DNA of 64,000 nt from Candidatus Hydrogenedentota bacterium (GTDB taxonomy: Bacteria > Hydrogenedentota > Hydrogenedentia > Hydrogenedentales > JAEUWI01): assembly GCA_019637335.1 (NCBI GenBank), contig JAHBVV010000033.1, positions 16,508-80,507 of the forward strand, written 5' to 3'. Position numbers and translations under genes: made by a program. A model generated the notes under the pieces. It worked only from the letters and a program-made list of their open reading frames with translations, ran no database searches and was not told the DNA's origin. Positions 1 to 8,852 of the stretch are shown here, piece after piece (position 1 is the first letter of the stretch; each line of letters opens with the position of its first letter).

Positions 1-300
1 GCGCGGGACGACGAATTGAGGCCGCTCTTCACCTTCAACCAGCCGGTCGAAGCCGCCCATGGCGAGACCTTCGTGGTGGACCTCCTCTGGGCAGCCGGAC
101 GCCTCACGGTTGAGGTGGACGGCTATACGTGGCATAGTGGTCCCCATGCGTTCTCCGCCGACCGCTACCGGGACTACCGGCTGCTGTGTGGCGGCTACCG
201 CACGCTGCGCCTGCCCCACGACGAGGTGCTGGACGATCCGGCGCTGCAACTGGAGAAAATACGCGACGCCGTTCGCGCGATAGTGAAGGAGAGAGTGTAA
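1..300 (+). CDS. DUF559-type endonuclease domain, C-terminal end of a longer protein (partial)
   Basis: The reading frame is already open at base 1, so only the last 99 codons are present. The visible part matches the DUF559 (Vsr-like PD-(D/E)xK) endonuclease fold: an acidic VDLLW strand near residue 27, then VEVDGYTWH, then a RYRDYRLL helix and a closing TLRLPHDEVLDD segment. Asp, Glu and Asp at these places are the expected metal ligands. In known proteins this domain often closes large helicase or ATPase proteins, so the missing part may be such a body; that is inference. The next gene begins two bases after the stop, and the last codons hold its ribosome site, so the two are co-translated. 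A free-standing DUF559 protein cannot be excluded. Confidence 0.7.
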   Translation, partial: ARDDELRPLFTFNQPVEAAHGETFVVDLLWAAGRLTVEVDGYTWHSGPHAFSADRYRDYRLLCGGYRTLRLPHDEVLDDPALQLEKIRDAVRAIVKERV

Positions 301-302
301 CC

Positions 303-962
303 ATGGGCGATGGGATTTCCCAGGTATTGGTTTCCTTGATTTGGAACTTGCTCTTCACCGGCGACGAGCCGATGGTATCGAAGGCAAAGCCAAAAATGGA
401 TAAGAAGAAGCTGATACCGCTACTCGACGCAGGGCTGGTTGTCCTGGAGAGACGGGGCCGAGCGAGTCACATCGTCCTGACCGAACGCGCCTGGCAATGG
501 GCCGAAGACAATCTTGACGCGGAGTTCAGCCCACGCGCCAACGCGACTCCCGCGCTGAAAGGTTTGCTCCAACGCCTGAAACACTACCTGAAGACCACCG
601 GCACGCCCCTCGCCGAAGTACTGGTCGCCGTCGAACCCGAAGCCCCCGCATCCCCCGCCGATATACCCGCATCAGCCCCAGCGGAACCGCAACCCCGCCC
701 CACCATCGACGACGCCATCCGAGAGGCCTACCTCGCCCTCTCCGGCGGGCGGTGGGACACCCGCGTCCGCCTGGCGGACCTGCGCGATCGCCTGGCCGCG
801 TACCCGCGCGCCGATCTGGATAACGCCCTGTTGCGGATGCAAACGGCGGGCCGCCTCGTGCTCTACCGGCTGGATGACCCGCAGGATACCTTCGACGCGG
901 ACCGCGCCGCGGCCCTCTATCTCGGCAGCGACCCGCGGCACCTCGTCTACATGAAAGGCTGA
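303..962 (+). CDS. Uncharacterised winged-helix-like protein between a nuclease and a dual ATPase
   Basis: The ATG at 303 is chosen because an AAGGAGAG ribosome site lies just before it, inside the end of the upstream gene; the frame is open further upstream but there it overlaps the nuclease. The protein has 219 residues. Residues about 35-75 (LLDAGLVVLERRG..HIVLTERAWQWAED) look like a winged-helix unit, followed by a Pro/Ala-rich linker, and residues about 150-200 (LADLRDRLAAYPRADLDNALLRM) look like a second. I do not recognise a named family. Position between a nuclease and an NTPase, with a gap of 4 bases to the latter, suggests an adaptor or specificity subunit of the same complex; this is inference from context. 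Confidence 0.6.
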   Translation: MGDGISQVLVSLIWNLLFTGDEPMVSKAKPKMDKKKLIPLLDAGLVVLERRGRASHIVLTERAWQWAEDNLDAEFSPRANATPALKGLLQRLKHYLKTTGTPLAEVLVAVEPEAPASPADIPASAPAEPQPRPTIDDAIREAYLALSGGRWDTRVRLADLRDRLAAYPRADLDNALLRMQTAGRLVLYRLDDPQDTFDADRAAALYLGSDPRHLVYMKG

Positions 963-966
963 TACC

Positions 967-3900
967 ATGGGGGAACTCGACGCGCTCCGTATGGCAGACT
1001 TCAACTGGGTTGTGCACCGGGAAGTCGTCTGGGTCGACAATGTACCCGACGTGCCCGGACTGCACGGGGACGTCTCCGACGCCATCATTGCAGCCGCGCG
1101 ATCCATGGACGGCCCGAGGCCCGCGCTCGGACGCATGCTGCTCGGTCCGGCGGGCATCGGCAAGACACACCTCCTCGCCATCCTCCGGCAGCGCGCAACC
1201 GCGGAATCGATGAATTTCGTGATGGCGGACTTGACCGACGTTCGCGATTTCTTCGAAACAATCCTCCTCAGCTTCGTGCTTTCCTTCCAGCAGCCCATCG
1301 CCGGTGGCCATACGCAACTGAACGCCATCCTGCGGAGCGTGATCGCGCGACTCAGCACCACGGTGGACGCGGATGACTATGTCCGGCTGCTCGGCAAGCA
1401 GCCGGTCGACGCCTTCAAAACGCCGATCAAGGACATTCTCAAGAACCTCCAGCGAAAAGACCCCACCGGAACCGCGCGCCACAGCGATGTGGTGCGTGCG
1501 GCGGTGCTCCTCCACGCCCGGGACTACGAGGTAAACAGCATCGGCTCCACGTGGCTTCAGGGCCTCGAAATCGACGACGAAGCCCGGCGCCAGTTCGGCT
1601 TTGCCGCCCCCCGCCAGAAACCCTCCGACATCGTGCTGGGGCTCGCCTGGCTGGCCTCGTTTCGCGGCCCGACCATCATCGCAATCGACCAGCTCGACCC
1701 CATCGTCGCCTACAACCGGCAGGCCGCCCGCGCCGAACGCACGCGCGAAGACGATGAATCCGCCGAACTCGCCAAGAAAATCCTCAATGACCTCTGCAAC
1801 GGGCTCGGAAGCCTCTACGCCACAACCGTACGAGCACTCCCCGTGGTCACCTGCCTCGAAGGCAGCCTGGAAACACTCAAAGAATACGGCCTCCAGAGCA
1901 ACATGGACCGCTTCGAACCCGAGGAGTCGCTGGCCCCCCTCACGGATCGCGAAACCGCCGAAGCCCTCGTGCGCGGACGCCTCGATCCCGCATTCGCCGC
2001 CGCCGGCTTCGCGCCCCCCTACCCCACCTGGCCCTTCGCCCCCGGATTCTTCGAAGGCGCGGTAGGCCGCGCCCCGCGCGAACTCCTCAAACGCTGCGAC
2101 GCGCATTGCCGCCAGTGCCTCCAACGCGGCGCCGTCACCGAACTCGATTCCTACAACGGGGAGGCCGCCGCCGCCGCGCCCGCCGTCACAACCGCCGCCG
2201 CCAGTTCCCTCGACGCCCGTTTCGAGGACTTGCGCAGCCAGGCCAAAACGCGCAAACTCATGGATGAGCGCTGGGAGGACGATCAGCTCGCCGGACTCAT
2301 GATGACCGCCGCAATATGCCTCGTGAAGGAGTCCCCCGCCGACGACGCCTTCGATGTCGTGGTCGACAGCGATTTCCCGGGAAGGCACAGCTTCATGCCG
2401 CTGCACGCCCGCATCCGCAAGATCGAACTGGCCACCGGCGCGGAGCGCCACTATTGCATCCGCGCGCTGGAAAAAATGCACCCGAACGCCTACATCGCCC
2501 GGCTCCGCGCCGCCATGACCAGCGCGGGCATCGACCGTAAACTGGACTTCCGACACCTCGTCATTTTTCGCGCAAATCCCGCGCCGCACGGCGAAAAGAC
2601 CGACCAGCTCACCCGGGACTTCCTCGCCCGCGGCGGCGTGATGGTCGCGCCGAAACCCGCCGAGATCGCAACCCTCTGGGCGCTGCAACAGCTGGCTGCG
2701 GAAGGCCCCGACGGCTTCGACGCCTGGCTCGCCGCCCGGCAGCCCGTCCACCAGCTCCCCATGATGCAGCACGCGCGCCTCGTGAAGTCGGCGGCGCCCG
2801 AGGCCTCCGAGACGCCCCGACCCGCACCACCGGCGGCACAGTCCCCGGAACAGCAGGCCCTGCCGCTCACCGAGGAGCCAGCGCCGCCCGCCGATCCCGA
2901 AATACCGGCGGATACAACGGCCCCCATTGCCGCCCCCCATCCGGAGCCCGTGCTCGACACGCCGCCCCCGGCCCCGCAGCAAGCCGCGACGGCGCCCGTT
3001 CCCGCAGGCGCATCCGCCGACGCCGATCTCCCGGTCGGGAGCCGCGTAATCGGTGGCGAGCCCCGGGGCGATGCCGTTACGCTCCCGCTGCGCGAACTGC
3101 GCAAGCACATCGCGATCTTCGCCGGGGCCGGATCGGGAAAGACCGTCCTCGTCAAGCGAATTGTCGAAGAGGCCGCGCTCCTGGGCGTCCCGGCCATCGT
3201 CATCGACACCGCGAACGACCTGGCCCAATTCGGCGATCCGTGGCCAGCACCGCCCGACGCCTGGGGAAGCGAGGACGTCGAGAAGGCCCAACGCTTTTTC
3301 GATGTCACGGAAACCGTGCTATGGACCCCCGGCCTCGAACGCGGCAACCCGCTCCGCCTGGAACCCCTCCCCGATCTCGCCGCTATGGCGAACGATCCGG
3401 ATGAGCTGGAGGACGCCATCGCCATGGCGCGAGAAGCCCTCCAGGGGATCGTCGCGCCCACCAGCAGCGAAACCGCCCGAAACCGCCTCGGCATCCTCAC
3501 CGCCGCCCTCCGCTTCTTCGCCGAGCACGGCGGCGGCGGCTCGCTGGAGGATTTCGTCGCCCTACTGGACGATCTGCCCGACGGTGCCGATGGAGGCATC
3601 GGCGACGCGCGAAAGCACGCCGGAAAAATGGCCGACGCCCTCCGCAGCGCCATGCAGCTCGACCCCCTCCTGAGCAGCAGCGGCGAATCGCTCGATCCCG
3701 TCGCCCTGCTGGGCCTGAACGGCGGCCGAGCCCGAACGCGCATCTCCGTGATCAATTTCACCGGCCTCCCCGCCCTCGATCAGCAACAACAGTTCCTCAA
3801 CCGCCTCTTCATGGCGCTCTTCTCCTGGATCAAGAAGCATCCCGCCACCGGGGAGGCGCCCCTGCGCGGACTGCTCGTGCTCGACGAGGCCCGGGATTTC

Positions 3901-4278
3901 ATTCCCGCCGTCTCCAGATCGGCCTGCCGCGACAGCTTCATGCGGCTGGCCGCACAGGCCCGAAAATACGGCCTCGGCCTCGTGATCGCTACACAGGCCC
4001 CCAAGGAAATCCACAATGGGGTCGTCTCGAACTGCTCGACCAGCTTCTACGGCAAAGGCAGCTCCCCGGCGGTCATCAACGCCATCCGCGAACTCCTCCA
4101 GAGCAAAGGCGGACACGGCAACGATGTCGCGCGCCTCGCCCAGGGCCGCTTCTACCTCCACAACGCCGACGTAACCCGAACGCCCATAAAAATCGGCGCC
4201 AGCCTCTGCCTCTCCTGGCACCGCGAACCGCTCGATCCCGAGGCCATCGCCGAACGCGCGCAGGCCAGCCGCGCCTGA
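967..4278 (+). CDS. Large dual ATPase: N-terminal AAA/STAND-like domain plus C-terminal HerA/DUF87-like domain
   Basis: An 1103-residue protein with two separate P-loops. The first is GPAGIGKTH at 60-68, with a Walker B-like IIAIDQLD near 238. A Pro/Ala/Glu-rich linker covers about 620-690. The second half opens with the pattern of HerA/DUF87 translocases, has GAGSGKT at about 719-725, a Walker B LLVLDEARDFI near 967 and the helicase-like VIATQAPKE near 1006. HerA-type motors pump or remodel DNA and partner with nucleases, which fits the DUF559 domain two genes upstream. Fusing a STAND/BrxC-like sensor-type ATPase to a HerA motor in one chain is unusual. Role as a phage-defence or DNA-repair machine is inferred from domains and context only. 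The next gene has its own promoter, so the module ends here. Confidence 0.75.
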   Translation: MGELDALRMADFNWVVHREVVWVDNVPDVPGLHGDVSDAIIAAARSMDGPRPALGRMLLGPAGIGKTHLLAILRQRATAESMNFVMADLTDVRDFFETILLSFVLSFQQPIAGGHTQLNAILRSVIARLSTTVDADDYVRLLGKQPVDAFKTPIKDILKNLQRKDPTGTARHSDVVRAAVLLHARDYEVNSIGSTWLQGLEIDDEARRQFGFAAPRQKPSDIVLGLAWLASFRGPTIIAIDQLDPIVAYNRQAARAERTREDDESAELAKKILNDLCNGLGSLYATTVRALPVVTCLEGSLETLKEYGLQSNMDRFEPEESLAPLTDRETAEALVRGRLDPAFAAAGFAPPYPTWPFAPGFFEGAVGRAPRELLKRCDAHCRQCLQRGAVTELDSYNGEAAAAAPAVTTAAASSLDARFEDLRSQAKTRKLMDERWEDDQLAGLMMTAAICLVKESPADDAFDVVVDSDFPGRHSFMPLHARIRKIELATGAERHYCIRALEKMHPNAYIARLRAAMTSAGIDRKLDFRHLVIFRANPAPHGEKTDQLTRDFLARGGVMVAPKPAEIATLWALQQLAAEGPDGFDAWLAARQPVHQLPMMQHARLVKSAAPEASETPRPAPPAAQSPEQQALPLTEEPAPPADPEIPADTTAPIAAPHPEPVLDTPPPAPQQAATAPVPAGASADADLPVGSRVIGGEPRGDAVTLPLRELRKHIAIFAGAGSGKTVLVKRIVEEAALLGVPAIVIDTANDLAQFGDPWPAPPDAWGSEDVEKAQRFFDVTETVLWTPGLERGNPLRLEPLPDLAAMANDPDELEDAIAMAREALQGIVAPTSSETARNRLGILTAALRFFAEHGGGGSLEDFVALLDDLPDGADGGIGDARKHAGKMADALRSAMQLDPLLSSSGESLDPVALLGLNGGRARTRISVINFTGLPALDQQQQFLNRLFMALFSWIKKHPATGEAPLRGLLVLDEARDFIPAVSRSACRDSFMRLAAQARKYGLGLVIATQAPKEIHNGVVSNCSTSFYGKGSSPAVINAIRELLQSKGGHGNDVARLAQGRFYLHNADVTRTPIKIGASLCLSWHREPLDPEAIAERAQASRA

Positions 4279-4358
4279 CCGCCAGTGCGCATGGACCCGC
4301 GCAATAACGGCGCGGATCCCCCGGATCGCCCCGCGCCCGGTCGCCGCGTCACCCTTCG

Positions 4359-4387
4359 TTGACTTGCCACCTGCCGCTATTTATACT
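4359..4387 (+). promoter_or_regulatory. Sigma-70 promoter of the HNH nuclease gene
   Basis: TTGACT at 4359-4364 and TATACT at 4382-4387 are separated by exactly 17 bases and lie 44 bases before the HNH start codon. The upstream ATPase gene has already ended at 4278, so this is probably an independent transcription start. Confidence 0.75.
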
Positions 4388-4431
4388 GGTGCGGACTCAG
4401 CCGACCGTTCAGCCCATTCCGGAGACCGGTT

Positions 4432-5037
4432 ATGTTGGATGCACATGTACTTGTCCTGAACAAGTCGTGGATCGCCATCAACGTGGCGACCGCGCGACGT
4501 GCCCTGGCGCTGTTGTACCAGGGCCACGCCCGCGTTGTGCATCCGCGGGACTATTCCCTCTACTCCTTCGAGGCCTGGTGCACGCATTCGCGCAGGGAAT
4601 ACATGAAATACCCCGACGCGAACGTCGTGCATACCCCGAAGCAGCCAGTCGTCCTCCCGGAAGTCATCCTACTGACCGTCTTTAACGGCTTCATCCGCCA
4701 CGAAATCCGCTTCTCCCGCACCAACATCTTCACGCGCGATCAGCACCAGTGCCAGTACTGCGGCGCCCAGCCGGAAAAAAGCGATCTGACCCTCGATCAC
4801 GTCATCCCCCGCTCCCGCGGCGGTATCGACTCGTGGGAAAACCTCGTCCTCGCCTGCGCGCGCTGCAACGTGAAAAAGAGCAACCGCACGCCAGAGGAGG
4901 CCAACATGCGCCTGCTCAAACAGCCCGCCGCGCCGCGCTGGCTACCGCGCTTCGGCATCTCCGTGCGCAAGCAAGAGCTGCACAGCTGGCAGCGTTTCGT
5001 CGACACCTCCTGCTGGGTGACCGACGTCGCGCGCTGA
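4432..5037 (+). CDS. HNH endonuclease family protein
   Basis: 201 residues. The N-terminal half (VLVLNKSWIAINVATARRAL) is the conserved leader of a broadly distributed chromosomal HNH family. The HNH core follows at about 107-150: CQYC, then LDHVIPRSRGG with the catalytic DH pair, ENLVLACARCN with the Asn and the second CxxC of a structural zinc site, and NVKKSNRTPEEA. All catalytic and zinc residues are present. The biological role of this family is unsettled; genomic prevalence suggests a housekeeping or repair function rather than a selfish nuclease. It lies between a possible defence module and priA. Start supported by GGAGA upstream and a strong promoter. Confidence 0.85.
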   Translation: MLDAHVLVLNKSWIAINVATARRALALLYQGHARVVHPRDYSLYSFEAWCTHSRREYMKYPDANVVHTPKQPVVLPEVILLTVFNGFIRHEIRFSRTNIFTRDQHQCQYCGAQPEKSDLTLDHVIPRSRGGIDSWENLVLACARCNVKKSNRTPEEANMRLLKQPAAPRWLPRFGISVRKQELHSWQRFVDTSCWVTDVAR

Positions 5038-5045
5038 TCGCCGCC

Positions 5046-5075
5046 TTGGCGCGCCCGCGCGCGCCACGCTATACT
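5046..5075 (+). promoter_or_regulatory. Probable priA promoter
   Basis: TTGGCG at 5046-5051 and TATACT at 5070-5075 with an 18-base spacer, 22 bases before the priA ATG. The spacer is almost pure G/C. The short leader leaves little room for a ribosome site and none is obvious. Confidence 0.55.
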
Positions 5076-5097
5076 TGGGGCGCGAGAACGCCTCCCC

Positions 5098-7581
5098 ATG
5101 CCCCCTGCGATACCCACACAGCCGTCCCAGACTGATCTCTTTGCCGAGGTCGTCCTCCCGATCCCGCTGGACCGCACCTTCTGCTACGCGGTGCCCCCGT
5201 CCCTGCGTGATCGGGTCGCCCCCGGCATGCGCGCCGTCGTGCCCGTGCTGAACCGCATCGACACCGGCTTCATCGTGGCGATCAGCCCCACGCCCGCCGT
5301 GGAAAAGGTCAAGAGTATCATCGACCTCCCGGACGAGACCCCCGTCTTCTCCCGGGAAATGCTCGCCCTGTGCCGATGGATCGCCGATTACTATTGCTGT
5401 TCCTGGGGCGAAGCCCTCCAATGCGCTGTCCCGCGCGGACTCAAAATCGGCACGCGCATGCGCTACCGGCTCGTCCCCGAAATGCTCGACGCCGGACGCT
5501 TCACCGATCGCCAGCGCGCCGTGATCGCCGCACTCTACAAGCGCGGCCCCCTCACCGAGGGACAGCTCGCGGGCGACGCCGGACGCCAGGCGCTCAGCAA
5601 CACCCTCAACGCCCTCATCCGCCGCGGCGTCGTGGTCGCCGAGCCGGTCCTGCAGGACGCCGGCGTCTCCATCCGCACCGAGTGGTACGCGGAACTGAAT
5701 ACCGCCGCCCTGCTCGACAACGACGCCCTGGCCCAGCTCCAGCGGCGCGCGCCGAAACAGGCCGCGATCTACCTCGACCTCCTCCACACGGGCGGCGCCC
5801 TGGCCGTTTCCGCGCTGAGCGAAAAACACCAGACCACGCTGGCGACCGCCCGTTCCCTGGCGCAAAAGGGCCTCGTGCGGCTCGCCGAACGCGAGCTCTT
5901 CCGCCGCCCCGACACCGGCGCGCCCGGGCACGCGGCGGAAAAGTTCCCGCTGAACGAGGAACAGCAGGCCGCCTACGAAGCGATCGCCGCCTCGCTCGAA
6001 GCCCGCACCTTCCAAACCTACCTCCTCCGCGGCATCACCGGCTCCGGAAAAACCGAAGTCTATCTCCAGGCCATCGAGCGCACGCTGGAGCTCGGGCGGG
6101 ACGCCATCGTGCTCGTGCCCGAAATCTCCCTCACCCCACAGACCGTCGGGCGATTCGTCGCCCGCTTCAAGCAGGACATCGCCGTGCTCCACAGCGGCCT
6201 GAGCCTCGGCGAACGCTACGACGAGTGGCGGCGCGCGCAGCGCGGCGAAGTCCGCATCGTGGTCGGCGCGCGCTCCGCCGTGTTCGCGCCCCTGCCCAAC
6301 CTGGGCATGATCATCGTGGACGAGGAGCACGACAGCTCCTACAAGCAGGGCGAGTCGCCCCGCTACCACGCGCGCGACGTCGCCATCATGCGCGCCCACA
6401 ACAACCACGCCGTGTGCGTCCTCGGTTCCGCCACCCCCGCGATCGAGTCCTATCACAACGCGGAGATCGGCAAATCCATCCGCCTCGACCTCACAAAACG
6501 CGCCACGAACGCGGCCCTGCCGTCGGTCAAGGTGCTCGACATGCGGATCGAAGCCAAAGAAAACGCCGGCCAGGTCATGCTCTCGCGCACGCTGGAGGAC
6601 GCCGTAAACGCGCGCGTCGATGCGCGGGAACAGGTCATCCTCCTGCTGAACCGGCGGGGCTTCGCCCCCTTCGTCCTCTGCCCCCAGTGCGGATGGGTGG
6701 CCGAGTGCGCGGACTGCAACGTCAGCATGACCTACCACAGCGCCGGGGCCCTGCTCCGCTGCCACTACTGCAACGCGACCCGGCCCAAGCCCGAAATCTG
6801 CGACAAGTGTTACTTCAACCCGCTGATCTACCTTGGCGCGGGCACGCAGAAAGTCGAGGATTACCTCATGCACGCCTTTCCAAAGGCCCGGGTCGCGCGC
6901 ATGGACGCCGATACGACCTCCGGTAAGGGCGGGCACGCCAAAATTCTGGGGCGCTTTGCGAGTGGCGAGATCGATATCCTCATCGGAACCCAGATGCTCG
7001 CGAAAGGCCACGATTTCCCCGGCGTCACCCTCGTCGGCGTCATCAACGCGGACACCGGACTCTGCATGCCCGACTTCCGCGCCGCCGAGCAGGCCTTCCA
7101 GCTGCTCACCCAGGTCGCGGGGCGCGCCGGGCGCGGCGATCAGCCGGGCGAGGTGATCATACAAAGTTTCCGCCCCAACCACTACGCCGTTCGCGCCGCG
7201 GCGGATCACGACTACCACGCCTTCTTCGCGCAGGAAATCGCCCACCGGGAGGGCGCGCAATACCCGCCATTCCGCCGCCTCGTGAACTTCGCCGTCGAAA
7301 GCGAAGACCAGGAGCTGGCCGAGCGCGGCATGTTCGCCCTGGGGCGCATCGTCCGCGAACTCATCCGCTCCGGCGGCTTCCAGGGCATGGAAGTCATGGG
7401 CCCCGCCCCGGCCGCCGTGAAAAAAGTTAAGAAACACTACCGCTGGCATCTGGGCGTGCTGTCCCGCAGCGCGAAAAAACTCAACGCGCTCACCCGCCAC
7501 AGCCGCGATCAGTTCCTCGAACAGCACAAGGGCCGCAAGGTGCTGCTCAAGGTCGACCTCGATCCCTACGGCATCTTCTGA
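5098..7581 (+). CDS. priA: Primosomal protein N' (replication restart DNA helicase PriA)
   Basis: 827 residues, slightly above the usual 730 because of a longer middle region. PriA recognises stalled forks and reloads the replicative helicase. The order is a 3'-DNA-binding domain (residues 1-110), a winged-helix region, then a superfamily 2 helicase: Walker A GITGSGKTEVY near 309-319, DEEH box near 407, GSATPAIES motif III. The zinc cluster starts at about residue 528 (CPQCGWVAECADC, CHYC, CDKC) with all eight cysteines. The second RecA lobe has GTQMLAKGHDFPGVTLV and QVAGRAGRGDQPG. The gene is intact and alone; it converges on the alcohol dehydrogenase gene. Confidence 0.97.
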   Translation: MPPAIPTQPSQTDLFAEVVLPIPLDRTFCYAVPPSLRDRVAPGMRAVVPVLNRIDTGFIVAISPTPAVEKVKSIIDLPDETPVFSREMLALCRWIADYYCCSWGEALQCAVPRGLKIGTRMRYRLVPEMLDAGRFTDRQRAVIAALYKRGPLTEGQLAGDAGRQALSNTLNALIRRGVVVAEPVLQDAGVSIRTEWYAELNTAALLDNDALAQLQRRAPKQAAIYLDLLHTGGALAVSALSEKHQTTLATARSLAQKGLVRLAERELFRRPDTGAPGHAAEKFPLNEEQQAAYEAIAASLEARTFQTYLLRGITGSGKTEVYLQAIERTLELGRDAIVLVPEISLTPQTVGRFVARFKQDIAVLHSGLSLGERYDEWRRAQRGEVRIVVGARSAVFAPLPNLGMIIVDEEHDSSYKQGESPRYHARDVAIMRAHNNHAVCVLGSATPAIESYHNAEIGKSIRLDLTKRATNAALPSVKVLDMRIEAKENAGQVMLSRTLEDAVNARVDAREQVILLLNRRGFAPFVLCPQCGWVAECADCNVSMTYHSAGALLRCHYCNATRPKPEICDKCYFNPLIYLGAGTQKVEDYLMHAFPKARVARMDADTTSGKGGHAKILGRFASGEIDILIGTQMLAKGHDFPGVTLVGVINADTGLCMPDFRAAEQAFQLLTQVAGRAGRGDQPGEVIIQSFRPNHYAVRAAADHDYHAFFAQEIAHREGAQYPPFRRLVNFAVESEDQELAERGMFALGRIVRELIRSGGFQGMEVMGPAPAAVKKVKKHYRWHLGVLSRSAKKLNALTRHSRDQFLEQHKGRKVLLKVDLDPYGIF

Positions 7582-7590
7582 AGCCGGCGG

Positions 7591-7619
7591 GGCGCGGCCC
7601 CGGCATGCGGGGCCGCGCC
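7591..7619. terminator. Hairpin between convergent priA and alcohol dehydrogenase genes
   Basis: A perfect 12-base stem (GGCGCGGCCCCG with its complement) and a 5-base loop lie in the 59-base gap between two converging stop codons. No T-run follows on either strand, so it may work as a bidirectional pause or need Rho. Confidence 0.55.
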
Positions 7620-7640
7620 AGTCGCATGTTCCGCCAAAGC

Positions 7641-8768
7641 CTACAGCATGCTCTTGAAGAGCATCTCAAAATCGTCGCGGCTGACTTCCCGCACGTTGCA
7701 GCCGTGGCACACATCGTTGATCGCGATGGCGACAAGCTGCGGCACGTGCTCGGGCTTCACCCCGGCCTCGCTCAACCGAAGCGGCAGACCAATGCGCTGG
7801 TTCAGCTCCTCAAGCCAGCGGTCAAAACTCAGGTCCGTGCCCGCCGCCGCCTGGAGGCGCGCCATCCGGTCCGGCAGCGCTTCCGCGTTAAAGCGCATGC
7901 ACGCGGGCAGCATGATCGCGATCGCCAGGCCGTGGTGCAGGTCGCACACCGCCGAGAGCGCGTGCGCGCACGAATGCGTCACCCCGAGACCCTTCTGGAA
8001 CGCCGTCGCGCCCATCGACGACGCCATTAGCATATTCCCGCGCGCCACGATGTTCTCCGGCGCCCGGACCGCCGTCTCCAGATTCTCCATGACCAGCCGC
8101 ACGCCCTCCAGCGCAATACCGTCCGCCATCGGGTGGTATCCCTTCGCAAGGAAGGCCTCCACGTTGTGCGAAAGCGCGTCCACCCCCGTCGCCGCCGTAA
8201 CCCCCGCCGGCAGGCCCACCGTCAGCTCCGGATCCGCCACGACCAGCGGCGGGAGCATCCGCGGATCGAAGATGATCCGCTTGATGTGCTGCTCGTCCGA
8301 AATCACGCTGCTCCGGCCCACTTCGCTACCCGTTCCCGCGGTCGTCGGAACGGCGATGTTGAACGGAATGTCCTGGTCCACCGGCGGCATGTTCGGGTTT
8401 CCGTCCTCGTAATCGAACACATCGCCCGGGTGGTTAATCATCAGTGCGATGACCTTGCCCACGTCCAGCGCCGCCCCGCCGCCCAGCAGAATGAAAGAAT
8501 CCGCGTCGTGCGCCCGGTACGCGTCCACGCCGCCGGTAACCTGCGGCTTGTCCGGATTCCCGTGGATATCGCTGTACACCGCGGGCGTCAGGCCGGCGTC
8601 CTTCAAAATGCCAGCGATCTCCGCCAGGAAAGGCAGGTTCGCAATGCCGCGATCCGTCACAATGAGTGGGCGCCGCTTGCCCCGGGCCTTAAGCAACTCG
8701 CCCAACTGGGCGCGCGTGCCCGGACCAAAGATCATGCGCGTGGGGTAATTGTAGGAAGCGTTCTGCAT
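7641..8768 (-). CDS. Iron-containing alcohol dehydrogenase
   Basis: 375 residues, normal length for the group III (Fe-ADH) family, which oxidises alcohols or reduces aldehydes with NAD(P). Visible marks are the nucleotide loop ILLGGGAALDVGK (about 95-105), AVPTTAGTGSEV, and metal ligands Asp and His in GVDALSHNVEA near 195 and two His in GVTHSCAHAL and DLHHGLA near 262-277. The set is complete, so activity is expected; the substrate cannot be told. Start ATG at 8768 has AAGGAA seven bases upstream. It is the last of three leftward genes (HAD hydrolase, amidotransferase, dehydrogenase), separated from the middle one by a 9-base tandem repeat. Confidence 0.93.
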   Translation of the reverse strand: MQNASYNYPTRMIFGPGTRAQLGELLKARGKRRPLIVTDRGIANLPFLAEIAGILKDAGLTPAVYSDIHGNPDKPQVTGGVDAYRAHDADSFILLGGGAALDVGKVIALMINHPGDVFDYEDGNPNMPPVDQDIPFNIAVPTTAGTGSEVGRSSVISDEQHIKRIIFDPRMLPPLVVADPELTVGLPAGVTAATGVDALSHNVEAFLAKGYHPMADGIALEGVRLVMENLETAVRAPENIVARGNMLMASSMGATAFQKGLGVTHSCAHALSAVCDLHHGLAIAIMLPACMRFNAEALPDRMARLQAAAGTDLSFDRWLEELNQRIGLPLRLSEAGVKPEHVPQLVAIAINDVCHGCNVREVSRDDFEMLFKSML

Positions 8769-8803
8769 GGGGTGTTCCTTGGTGCTTTATGCCGTTGTGT
8801 CTG

Positions 8804-8848
8804 TTGTCCCTGCCGTCCCTGCTGTCCCTGCCGTCCCTGTCGTCCCTC
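8804..8848. repeat. 9-base tandem repeat, YGTCCCTGC type, five units
   Basis: Five imperfect 9-base units (TGTCCCTGC, CGTCCCTGC and variants) fill the gap between the amidotransferase stop codon at 8853 and the dehydrogenase leader. Same unit length as the GTCCAC arrays elsewhere in the window, but a different sequence. Confidence 0.8.
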
Positions 8849-8852
8849 CTCC

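Noticed and set aside
526..3291. 921-residue open frame opposite the dual ATPase gene
   Set aside because: Shadow frame caused by high G/C; low-complexity Gly/Arg-rich product without domains, while the plus strand encodes clear ATPase motifs.
4942..7527. 861-residue open frame opposite priA
   Set aside because: Antisense shadow; all PriA motifs are on the plus strand.
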